From: Opisthorchis felineus
Lineage: Eukaryota; Platyhelminthes; Trematoda; Opisthorchiida; Opisthorchiidae
Direction of reading: 5' to 3'
Length of the DNA stretch: 64,000 nucleotides
NCBI GenBank assembly: GCA_004794785.1
Contig: SJOL01010174.1
Coordinates: 38,080-102,079, forward strand
Both the position numbers and the translations under genes were made by a program. The notes under the pieces were generated by a model. The model did not search any database and had not been told where the DNA came from. It worked only from the letters and a program-made list of their open reading frames with translations. Shown here in pieces: positions 42,855 through 53,446 of the stretch. Numbering within the stretch: the first letter of the stretch is position 1; every line of letters starts with the position of its first letter.

Positions 42855-43291
42855 ATAGGGTTCGGATGTAAGTTCGTTCGTGGCTGCCTAGGTGGCTGAT
42901 GATTTAGTTCAGAATCTGGTCCCTGAGCGCCTCTTTCCTATATACCTCGGTCTGCAATTGGTCTTCTGATCTCCTGGTGATGGGTACCTATAGGAAGGCC
43001 AACTTGTTGCTCTCTTCCGTTTCCTTTGTGAAGTGGATGTCGGGGAACAGGTTCATTATTTGGTTCGCTGGTCATCGTTCATTCTTCATAACGATAAACG
43101 TGTCACCCAACCACAGCACCTATAGTTTTGGTTTGAAATCTGGTAGCACAATCTGCTGCAGTTTTTTGCATTGTAAATGCTTCAATGAATCCCAAGACTG
43201 TTGATTTCATTGGTGCTTCTTTGAGTTGCTCTTAGCATGCTCCAATGAACTCAAAGTGGGCTGCCGAAATCTTAGCTGTGGGTGCACCCAT
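42855..43291 (-). mobile_element. Penelope-like element, reverse transcriptase fragment
   Basis: On the minus strand: MGAPTAKISAAHFEF (the MGSPLSxxIAE motif), then across a frame change DTFIVMKNE (the YVDDTFVI box), LFPDIHFTKETEESNKLAFL (typical LFPxIxFTxExExxxxLAFLD), LQTEVYRKE, and SHLGSHERTYIRTLF (the NFNSNHPxxHKxxCVRTL region). At least four stops and one frame change show decay. The run of matching motifs in order is specific to Penelope-like RTs. A GIY-YIG endonuclease would lie toward lower coordinates, but I do not see one before the gap. Confidence 0.82.
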
Positions 43292-43855
43292 TACGGCAGA
43301 AATTTGGCGCGCCATACATTCCTGTGTATTAGTATTCCATCTTCATGGTCAAACCACTTAATCGCTTGGTTAAGCCCAAGTTTATCCCAAAGGACTTAAG
43401 AAGTACCTCACTCCAACTGGACTCAAAAAGTTTGTTTGGATAAATGCGCGTGAAGGACGTCCTGTGGGTCATAATATTCTATGAAATACAGTTTAATACA
43501 TTCTAATTTGGCTCGTTAGTTTTGGTACGAGTTCCAAACGGGTGTTAGAAGATGGTTTAACGCACTCTGAGAATGATTTGACAGAGTAGATACGACGATC
43601 ACAGTGGCGCCATCAAGAAGTTGTACCACCAAGTTGCGTGCTGCCCTCATGGCAGTTCAGTGACCTACCGAATTAGAGCCTGTTAAGAGAACTTAAATGA
43701 CTCCGGGCGCAAAATATCCAGTTCTCAGGGATTTTGAGGATATGCGTCCAAATACACAATGACGGACAGAATATTCCAAGCCTTCTTGACATGGCCAAGC
43801 GCAAATATGCAATATGTGGATTTTGATGATATGGGGATATTCGGTAATTTTCAGT

Positions 43856-44036
43856 AGAGATTTCGTCCCATCAGTGAGGCCAACTTATGCTGAAAAGCCG
43901 AGAAGCACTGTACAGCTGTTTCATACGTGTTGCTAATCGTTAGCAGTGCTGGGGATTCCCAACAACGTCGAAACATTTGTACATTGCTTCTAGGTTTTTC
44001 AGCATAGGCTAGCGTGACTGACAGGACGAAATCTCT
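43856..44036. mobile_element. 181-bp foldback/MITE-like element
   Basis: An exact 13-bp terminal inverted repeat (AGAGATTTCGTCC and GGACGAAATCTCT) continues as an imperfect inverted arm of about 50 bases, including tatgctgaaaa against ttttcagcata. A left-arm copy occurs at 4443-4500. No target-site duplication is obvious. Its length and structure fit a non-autonomous DNA transposon. Confidence 0.72.
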
Positions 44037-45446
44037 GTTGAATAAATGGATTTATCGTTTTGCAAGCGACCACGTAAAGACTACCCAACGCCTGCTATCA
44101 AGACTGCGTTGCATTCGCGTTGTGATGTACTATGCCCACCTCATGCGGCAGTATTCCTTCCAGATTATGTTATATTTACATTATGCTCATATTGTTAAAA
44201 ATTTGGGTAGATTTAAGTCACCCCTTCAAGGGCGAATTTCGACTACATCAATTTCTGTCATTCTTTCCAATGTCGACGAACACTCCACTAGCTTCACCTC
44301 ATATCAGTTGGCCACAGCAGTGATAAGTTTCGAGCTACAAGCCATCTGCTGATATAATATCAGTGTATCTTACTTCGTTTTCGAAACACGGCACATTAGA
44401 AACAGTCGGGTTAAATATATGCTGTTGCACAAGACGCAATTACGGTCATCCAGAGTCGATTCAAAACTCTAACCGTCTGCGTAAGTCACATTGGAGCAAT
44501 TCTGTTTTACTTTCTATATATGTGCGCAGGAATGTCTGCACTATTCCAGGTGAGAACAATGCATTCTCAACAGTTGGTCCTTACTCGGAGATGAACTTTT
44601 TATATTCATATTTGCCCTTCCGTGAAGAGGCTCTTCAGCATTTTATATGGCCACGTAAAGATCATCAAATAGCACCAAACAGATGGCTAGTAAAATTTCG
44701 TTTAAACTACTTGGAGCCGTAGAGTAATTTCCATAACCCTGTCTTTGCTAACAGCTTTGGTATCAGGACGTTTCTTCCAAATTCTACGAAGGCAAACTTT
44801 TATGAAGCATAAAACACCGGAGCACACCAAGGCCATTTACTGGTAACTTTCGTGTGGTCCAACTGGCTTGAGACAATAACCTATGCCTGACAATAGGGTT
44901 TTTTATTTCAAGGACTGATATTCAGAAAATGCAGTAATTTGCAGTAACTCATATTTACCAGAAACTTGTTCGCCTCAGTTTTCCTCGGCCCAGTTTACAC
45001 AGTCGACCTGCCAGAATGACCTCAAACACTTGACGTTACCGATCCCAAGTTTATCCTAGCAACTGAAAGCACACCATTCTTCAACCGTTCATGTGTTATT
45101 CATTTGCTGAAGCGCTAATTCGGTGCGATTCCACTCATCCGACCTAACCACCCGTAGAATATGCTCACCGGCGGGATCGGCTTAGCCTGAGAATATATTT
45201 GGTGAGTTAACGGAGCGAACAAATATTTGCCTGGGTGATTGACAGATGTTCGGAAGGTTGTGCGATTCGACTTTTGTGCTCTCAGTCAAGTTATTAGCCA
45301 GTTGTTTTTACTGTAGATTTTGAAGTCATCATAGTGGTAAACGGGGATGGGTGAATAAGTACTTTTCGAAAATGTGCATGTGTATTAGCAATTGAAATGA
45401 GAACTTCAAGCACATATGACACGAAACAAAAGAAATTTGGGAACAG

Positions 45447-45530
45447 ACCCGAAACACCGACCTCCCACTCACCGAGCGGATACGCTACCAAATGGGCAGC
45501 TTGAACCCCGCATTCTGACACTTACAAAAT
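45447..45530 (-). repeat. tRNA-like SINE, family B, antisense
   Basis: The reverse complement has cccatttggtagcgtatccg, ggtgagtgggaggtc and gtgtttcgggtct. It shares agcgt-atcc and gtgagtgggag with the + copy at 45727. Confidence 0.55.
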
Positions 45531-45724
45531 CCTTTTCAATTTTTTTAAAGAATTTACACCTCCAGTCTTTTGGTACCAGGAAGATATCAGTGTTCGGTTC
45601 ACTGTTGAATTCACACAAGAGGCTCACTACTGGTGTTGAGAGTTATCATCCTTTATTCGATTAGACAATGTCGTAAATAAACTGGGAATTTCATGTACAT
45701 TAGCGTGGTGAACTGCCAGCACCC

Positions 45725-45800
45725 TCAGTAGCTCAAATAAGTCCAGCGTCCATCCAGTGAGTGGGAGACCCGACATTTGAGTTAATTCCCAGGCTTACCT
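45725..45800 (+). repeat. tRNA-like SINE, family B
   Basis: ctcagtagctcaaataagtc (box A-like), agcgtccatcc, gtgagtgggagaccc, and tttgagttaattcccagg (box B-like). It faces the antisense copy about 200 bases upstream, forming an inverted pair. Confidence 0.55.
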
Positions 45801-47423
45801 TAACATTTACGTTAAGTGTTCTCGGACTTTTCTTCTAACGTGTCCATTTTCACTTCATAAGATTAGGCAGTGTCGTAAAACAAACATATTTTCTCTCCAG
45901 TTAACGCAATTAGGTAATTCAAGGATGATGGCCTCCAACTAACTTCTTTCCCCAACTAAAAATGGTTCTAGCAGCCGGCATCTATAGGTTTCATTATGAC
46001 ACTGATAACTGGACGTAATAACAGAGCTTGAAATCAATGGTTTGACGACAATTATGTTCGACGCGAAATAAATGGACAGGTCAACAAATGGGCGTAGTTT
46101 GATTCAGAAAATCGAAACTTCAGTATATATCGGTCACCTCATATTTACCTTGAAAAATACATCCGGTCACATTTAAAGAGACCACGGAAGCTAAACTTGC
46201 TTTTGGCAAAAGAACATTGTTCAATGTCCAGTGCAACTGTTTGGAAATTTCTGGCAATTTGGGACAAGCGAATCTCGAACGCGATCTCTTCTAGCGGGTT
46301 CAGCTTTGATATTCGAAGTTCAACAAACTCATTCCCGTAGGACAGAAAACTCAGATATAGAAACAAGATACCTAACCGCGTTGGATTTATCCCCTAAATT
46401 TACTATTCAGCATTTTACGTTGCAACTAGCGAAACTGAAGCTTAATTTCGAAACAGTGGGGTTCGGATCACAAATGATGGATGCTACAACCGTCCGTCAA
46501 ATCACATGATTTGGTGCAAAATTTAACAGGGTTTGTAATCAATTCATGCGCTTTTATTGATGGATATCCGCAAACTTACATTATGGGCGGTGGTATTGTT
46601 ACAGGTGCTCATTTCACTACCAACTGCACCAAAATTCTGGCTACTTAAGTCACGAAAAGAGAGATCCTGTGCCGATGATGATCACTTTATGCTCGGATTT
46701 GAGACCAATCAAATGTTGCTTAGCCCTATTAGCGCATTCTTTCGCACACTACGAAAACATGTCATCTTTCTAAAAGAAGATCGTGCTACAAATGTGTAAT
46801 TCAATACAACACCATGGATTTCTGATAGGCAGCCACCCGATTTACTAGACAGGTTATCCCGTCTCATCCGCTGGCGATCTACTTTACCAAAAATTTCGTG
46901 ACGGTCTCAGGCCATATCTTCAACCCACCTCTTACACTGTTTAGGTAGAGAGTGGAGTCAAAAACCCCACCTAACAAGAATGAACATGGAGTTATTAGTG
47001 TTAACCGGATCATGATAAAAACCTTTGTGGTATTACGAGTACATGAGGGATTTCATCAGCTCCTTGTCTACCAGTAAGATTCAAGGTGCTTGATTTAGAC
47101 CCACATGGTCTATGGAAGCACCTTCGATAAATAGCAAGGGAAAAGTGACATGGCTTGGCTGCTCTTCGGCGGTACTATGACCTCACAGTAGATATCGTGA
47201 ACAGATTTACACAAGCTCAACAATGACTTGTTAGTTGTTTATGGTTAGATCAAAAGGTCTTCAGTCCACCTCTGGGGAGAAGAAATTTTCATACCTCATG
47301 AAGTTTTCGCCCAATGGCTTGACATATCCACCTGGATAACGAGCCACACAACTGAGCTCTGGTCGGTTTTCGGGTTCACGATATTAAGAGATGATCGTAG
47401 CGTTGACTAAAATGTCTAGGTAG

Positions 47424-47672
47424 AGTACCATGGTACATCTACTGAATGCCGTATTGCACACAATCCGTGAGACGGAGAGTGCATCTGTCATTCTGATTAG
47501 GCAGTGTAAGGAATCTGCACCGGAGGCAATTATTAGAACATTATGGCTTACCACAGCAAAGCATAAATCTACTGTCCTGCCAAAGGGTGTTCGTATTGTT
47601 CAGTTTCTGGAAAAACGCGTTCCTTGTGGGGAAGTAGTAGAGTTGAGCTTGCCAGAATTTTACGATAGGGAG
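47424..47672 (+). CDS. Candidate exon d (83 codons)
   Basis: Open from the AG at 47422-47423 to donor GAG|gtaaag, phase 0/0; contains LPKGVRIVQFLEKRVPCGE and ends LPEFYDRE. The acceptor has a poor pyrimidine tract, so the 5' edge is doubtful. It joins in phase to the next candidate. Confidence 0.33.
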
Positions 47673-48327
47673 GTAAAGTTGACCTGAGTGGGACGTAGTG
47701 TCCCTTTTAAGAGGACTGTATTGGATGAAAACCACTGGAGGCAGCGCAAAAGATGTTACATATAACGGGTGGGAAAAACACAAACCGATAGATGTAAGTG
47801 ATTTTCTCTGACATACTGCTCGAGAAACGCAAGAGATTCATAAGTGTATTTCAGGGGCATTAAGTAACTAAAGCACCTACCTGATCATTTGGAAATGATT
47901 AACCTGAAGACAATGAAGCTCTCGTAAATCATGTGTAGGCCACATCAGAGCGTTCGTACTAGGCTCGTTCTGGTATAAGCGTTATTCCGTTCATCACGCG
48001 ATGGAATGCTGTACTTATCGAAAGTAGAGAAGCGATCCTTGTAACGTATGCTGTACCGGCAGAGAATCCCAGGTGACATGTAGTCCGATTGGGAGTTTAC
48101 GAAGTCATAACCGGGTGTCGAACCATTGTACCAGTCGAAGGCTTGTTTCTTCCAATTTGTCCAGGAGTAGCTGCTGAAAATATGCTGATGGAAAACTGTT
48201 CTCAGAGCACATGTAAAACTAAACCTTTTTGTACCTCCTGGGTTGGGTGACTAATAATGATTCGCTGAAATTCGTTCTCATCATAAACATTATTGGTCGT
48301 AATATCGTGCTTACAAACCGGTTGCAG

Positions 48328-48506
48328 GGTAATCATCTTGTGTATGTTTGGGGAGATTTAAACAGTCGGACATTTACAGACTCTGGTCTTAAAACTAGGA
48401 CAAAAAAAATATTGATTATATTGATCATTGGGTTCCTAATTTGCCTAATGATACCACAAGCCTGTCAGATAATGAAAATCCTATCACGTGTTATAAATGG
48501 TTGCAG
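48328..48506 (+). CDS. Candidate exon e with an apparent one-base deletion in an A run
   Basis: Acceptor acaaaccggttgcag, frame GNHLVYVWGDLNSRTFTDSG up to an A8 run near 48402-48409, then the neighbouring frame NIDYIDHWVPNLPNDTTSLS up to CYKWLQ and donor CAG|gtacgc. The segment is 179 bases; one more A would make exactly 60 codons with no stop. VWGDLNSRT recalls the GD(L/F)NxR motif of inositol-polyphosphate 5-phosphatases, but other motifs of that family are not seen. It is a sequencing error, a pseudogene or coincidence. Confidence 0.33.
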
Positions 48507-49963
48507 GTACGCCCGACGTTTAGAAAATTGAAAGCGATTCTGAGTTGCAAAAAAACTCCTAATGATGCTGAACAAATGTCGGGATCTTTTTACATTTCAG
48601 GCTAAGTGAATGGCGGTAGAAAGGCAGGCAATTAATTTTACCACATTTAAGCTACATGGAGCTGCATCTTTTATGCTCAAATGTACCAAGCACGGCAATT
48701 TCAATCCCAAGCTAAACACAGTTGGCCAGGTTTCGTTTGTAGACGCTCTCTGCATTGCATCTGCCGAGTAATTCTGTGCGTTGGGTTCTTACTCAACAAA
48801 AACATTTTGCATGAATCTTGGTAGCCTGGAACAAGTTTACTTTGGCTCTTAGCCGAGTACATTTCTTTCCACCAGGGATAAGTCAACATACTTCAAATCG
48901 CCTCAAGTACACTTCATCGACGAGTGATCAAACTTTGAATAGTTACTCGTTTTCAGTCAATAGAGGACAGCTGAATATCACCCAGGGGGGTAGTTCGGCC
49001 AACCTGAATGATAGAGAATTGCTTGACTGTCCGCAGAAGGCGACGTTTTATTCCTCCTGATTGAAAGTACTGTTTTTTCTTTCATAGCAGCATGTGCCTT
49101 ACTTTGCTGACTTATTCCGCGCATAATTTTCATTCTTTTTGGAATTCGCTCACTGGAGTTTGGTCGGTAAAACATTTTTCCTTTTGCAAATTTTTTACGA
49201 ATTTGATAGACGGAACAACCATTAAGAACGTATTTTGGGTGCTGAATTAAACGAATACTTCGTTGTGAACTCTGCTTTTTGAAAGAGAAAGCTGAGAAAG
49301 CTGCAGGTAAGTATTATGAGGTGTTGACTGTTCTGCTTATCACAAAGGGTGGGTGAAATGTCATCTTCAAATTCAAACTGAGAATAAAACATGAGGCGAC
49401 AGATTACTGAGAAACGTTAGCTCTTGATTTGGCTTATTTTCGCCTTTACGCCCTGGTATTATTATTTCGGTTGAAAGTTTTCAAATCTTATCCCAGTAAG
49501 CTGTTTAAAAATGTATACGGTGAGAATATATAGACCAGCATATAATTATAGTTGTCCTTTTCGTGGCCGGTTAACTTGTGAAGGCACAGCTAATCATTAG
49601 TTGGCTCATTTTACCCAAAGGCATTTGTAGTACTCATGCATTAAACATGATTATCCGTTCTGTCTACCAGAAATGGGATCCTGCAACTCGTTCCAAATTA
49701 TTAGGTTTGGCTTTCTAACGAATATACTACACACAAACTATTTGCTGTGAAGAAAACTAAAGAAAACTTCCCAAAGGAATGTCATGTTTCTTTGGGAACG
49801 ACGTAGGTGTTCCTAGTTTTGGTATGACTGTCAGTTAAGGCATGGTCAATATCTATGAAATTTGATTCCCTCTACACATTCACAATAGACCATTTCGTTC
49901 TCCATCTGATCTGGTTTATATGCTTTATTATGACGTTTCTCAGGTCATTCTACTCAGCTGTAG

Positions 49964-50185
49964 ATTTGGCTGTTTGAAGTCTCCATCCAGAGAAGAGCTA
50001 TACCACAATGCGAAAAACGAGTGGAAACTCGCCCTATAGCCAAAACAAAAACGTTTGAAGATTTGAAATGCACAACGCTGAGTGGTGTAAAATTAAGGAA
50101 AGAACGCGAACTTAACGCCAACCTCGACTCTTCCTTACGGAGACAAATGGTACTCATGTTCGGACTTGTATCGGGCAAACGTTAA
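49964..50185 (+). CDS. Candidate exon f, possible terminal exon
   Basis: Follows tctactcagctgtag; open for 73 codons in phase 0 (FEVSIQRRAIPQCEKRVE, then ELNANLDSSLRRQM) and ends at TAA 50183-50185. It is charged and lysine/arginine-rich. If the chain from 37334 is real, this would close it. Confidence 0.28.
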   Translation: MWLFEVSIQRRAIPQCEKRVETRPIAKTKTFEDLKCTTLSGVKLRKERELNANLDSSLRRQMVLMFGLVSGKR

Positions 50186-50646
50186 AAACAGAAAGTTTTA
50201 GTGCTTTGAGAAGGATGGTTTTATTTAGGATTGGGTTATCGCATGCCTCAGGTAGAGGACCATCTTGCTGGCTTTTGTAACAGACAGACCAGTGTCATAA
50301 GCTATATGAAAAGAAGATGGAGTTGTTCCACACACGTGTGACACGAATATTCTGAGGAACGGACCGGGTGTGTACTTCCTGCATTCATCTTGATTTCTAA
50401 ACAGTCTACAGTCACTCGTTCTCAAGAACTTATATGATATACCTGGTCTAAATTTACTGACCCTCTTCCAGTTGCCGTTGGCATTTATTATCATCGACTT
50501 CTTTGTACTGTTTCGGTAATTTCACTAGGTCTCATTGTTTCAGTTTGCGTTTTCAGGATTGACCAAAAGTTGGGCTTTCACATAATACCCGGGGTTATAT
50601 GAAGCACATGCGGTTTGGATTGTCTATCCTCAATATTCTTCAAAAG

Positions 50647-50827
50647 TTATGCTGGTAGTCACCTTGAACCCGTCTGTTATTTTTGAGGACTGTCGTTACA
50701 CGGGAAGAAGATCTGATTATTGGCAGGCAGCTGAGCTAAGTGCTGCTTCAAAGAGGCGGACAGCAATAACTAGGCAGATCATTTGTACATATGGTCCTCT
50801 TATACTTTTTGAAAGAGAACTACCCAA
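50647..50827 (+). CDS. Candidate exon, isolated
   Basis: AG at 50645-50646, open frame (GRRSDYWQAAELSAASKRR), strong donor AA|gtgagt. Its phase (1 in, 2 out) does not join the preceding candidate, which ends in a stop. Confidence 0.2.
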
Positions 50828-53285
50828 GTGAGTGACAAATTCCTTGTTTAATCAGGTTCTACTGGTCATCCTTACTCCAAATTAGATGTTGCCACGGTTA
50901 TTTCAGCAAAGAATGGAAACACTACTTCTGTTCATCGACTAAAAAGTTGATTCTGGTAGAGTCGACGGGAGCCAGTTTCTGTGGCTTCTTCATTCATGAA
51001 AGTGTTGAGAAACCTAGCTCAAGACTACTTCAAAAAACATTTCCGATTAGCACTGGTTTTTTAGTACTCCCGAAGAATAATGGAAAAGAAAAATGAAGAC
51101 CGCTGGCTTACCAGTTTTTTGTGTCAACATTTCTCAAATGAAAATAAATTCTTAATATACGGAAGAAAGGAAATGTCTTCGAGTAATGATTTGTTCGATA
51201 ACCTGCAAAACACATGAATTTACATGCTTGGCATACGCGGACCGTTTTGTGAACGCTGTCCAGGCAAACTACAGCGTCTGTTGATTACGGTGCGATGGCA
51301 GGAATTCGCTTTTCAAAAGAGACTACCTAGGGTTTTCGATCAAATGTGGTGCATAATAGGAATATCGTGACCACAAACACGGATTTAAGATTGACGGCTA
51401 GAAGTAGGTTGATGTACGAATGGTATCTCCTAATAGTGGCCTCTGAACGCAGCCAATTCGGGTTTGTTTTACCAAAAAGAAGCTGATTAGGTTCATTGAA
51501 AGCCATCACTGGGGTAACAGATAACACTGGGGTACCGAAATTTGGGAATACCAAGTGTACAGACTTTGGCTTTCGGGAGATTGTTGAGATGAAAGTTCGT
51601 TCCTCCAGTACACTTGGGATGATGGTTTTCGGGATTTGAGAATGGCTTTTCAGAAAGCATTGTTTCGAGTCTCACAAACTGTAGTCAAGTATCTTTTGTT
51701 CGGAAGTGGTCGCCTGGTTAAATCTTATTCGAAAGTAATATGCCTGTTAGCAGTCGGTTTGTTAGGGTGTTCTGGATTTTCAACTTCTAATGGATGGTTG
51801 CACGCAATAAAGAACTGCTTTGATATGTAAGGGACGGGACAATGCCTACGAGTACTACAGTCTCAAATGCCGCTGAATTTGGTGGACACTCTGGTGCCTA
51901 CTAATACAAAAAGACCTACTATGCTGGATTCTTAGCACATCACAGAAGGTCAGTGAAAAACTATGGACAACAGATGCATCGATCGTTAGTGTTGTCAACA
52001 CGATAGCCTCCCTTTGTTATACAGAGTTGATTGGCTTCCAAAGTTAGAAGTGCGATGATTATTCGTTATCTGCATCAGTGACACGACTATCAAACATTTA
52101 GAGGAGCCTAGATATGGGACAACAGGTTAGCACTGGTTGACACTGAGCGAGGTTAAATATTAGCACGCAATACTCCTGCAAGGCTACTAAGGAAGCAGAG
52201 ATGAACAGACATTATTTATAGCGTTTCAACCTATTCAGCCATCTGCATGCATATATGTATGGGACGAAAAGTGCCAGAAAAAGAATCACGAAAATGCAAA
52301 AATAGGACTTCTACTTAAAATAACAGAAGCCTGTTGAGCGGGATTTTAGAGCGTAACACATACAGCACTCGCCACTGTAGGTGTTGCATCTAAAATAGGC
52401 AAGAGTGTGAAGTAGTTGTTGGACCATTTACAGTCATATTCAAGAAGAAGGAGTGAGGCCATAAACTACATCAGTTGAAACTTTGATTGAAGGGCTGTAA
52501 ACTTTAACGATGGTTGGCTTTGGTAGTCTGATTAGGCCCTGGAACGATGCTTTGAAAAGAAAACGACACAAGTCGTTCCGTTTTTGCCAGTGACCTTGTG
52601 ATAATTTGAGGCGAACTTTTCGCAGATAAATTTTTTTCATGATTCAAAGTGGAAGGCGGACAGCCAATTTATGAAGCAGAGCAATAAGTGACTCTGCACT
52701 GAACTCAATATGACTGTGATCCATGAACCCACACCATTCGAAAGTAACGACACACTATATGTAGTTCGCCAAAATGTGGAAATTTTGGTGTAATGTGAAG
52801 CTGACTGACTGGATTGCTTATGACCAGAATATGAGCCTGCTGCAGACTAAGGAGGTAATTTATGCACGAATTGCTTTAGGAGATTGACGAAATCCAAAGT
52901 TTAACAAAGTTTGCACAGAAAGCATGCTGCAATGGTGTCTCGGTCCAAACTAATAATTCATTTACTTTAGTGACCACATGGATAGTTTCGTCAACTGCCC
53001 ACATCCATTGGGTGAATAGTAGAGATAGTTTGATTAAACTGACATGAAAAACAAATCCTATTAACAGAGGAAACTCCAACTTACATCATTCCTTCTAGCT
53101 TGAAACCGAAAGGGCTTGCATTGTAAGGAAACAAGCAGCAGTTTATTTATGGAAACCAAATTTTGCCAAAGCGTCTGGCAGATGTTTTATACCTGTATGT
53201 TCATCATTCTTACGTGCACTAGAAAGGTTTTAATTTGAGAGTTCACCGGCAATCTTGCTTCAACCCATTTTCTCCCCTTACTTAG

Positions 53286-53446
53286 AAGCCACCAATCAAT
53301 GCCGAAGTCCTCCGACCTGCTTTAAGTCTTCCACGGGAGAGAGATCTCGGAGTATGCGTAATTTCGTTGACGAAACGGCCTTTAAAGTCCTCAGTGTATC
53401 GTAAACGAACGACCGGGGATTGCCACAGAAACAGATTTTCTGCAGG
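53286..53446 (+). CDS. Candidate exon, isolated
   Basis: An excellent acceptor (cattttctccccttacttag) opens 53 codons (KPPINAEVLRPALSLPRERD, then KRPLKSSVYRKRTTGDC) to donor GG|gtgaac. The protein is not recognised. It looks like the most exon-like piece beyond 50 kb but has no partner. Confidence 0.33.

Noticed and set aside
44159..44720. Two open segments (IMLYLHYAHIVKNLG and NVCTIPGENNAFSTVG)
   Set aside because: Donor and acceptor phases disagree with each other and with exons at 42.4 and 47.4 kb. Kept out of the feature list.
46231..46330. Antisense box B-like gcgttcgagattcgc near 46270
   Set aside because: No box A at the expected distance.
48879..49000. Possible exon after cgagtacatttctttccaccag
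   Set aside because: Two frames are open to different donors and neither takes phase 0 from 48506. Cannot be decided.
51493..51830. Open frames on both strands
   Set aside because: Overlapping opposite-strand frames of chance length, without splice support or motif.
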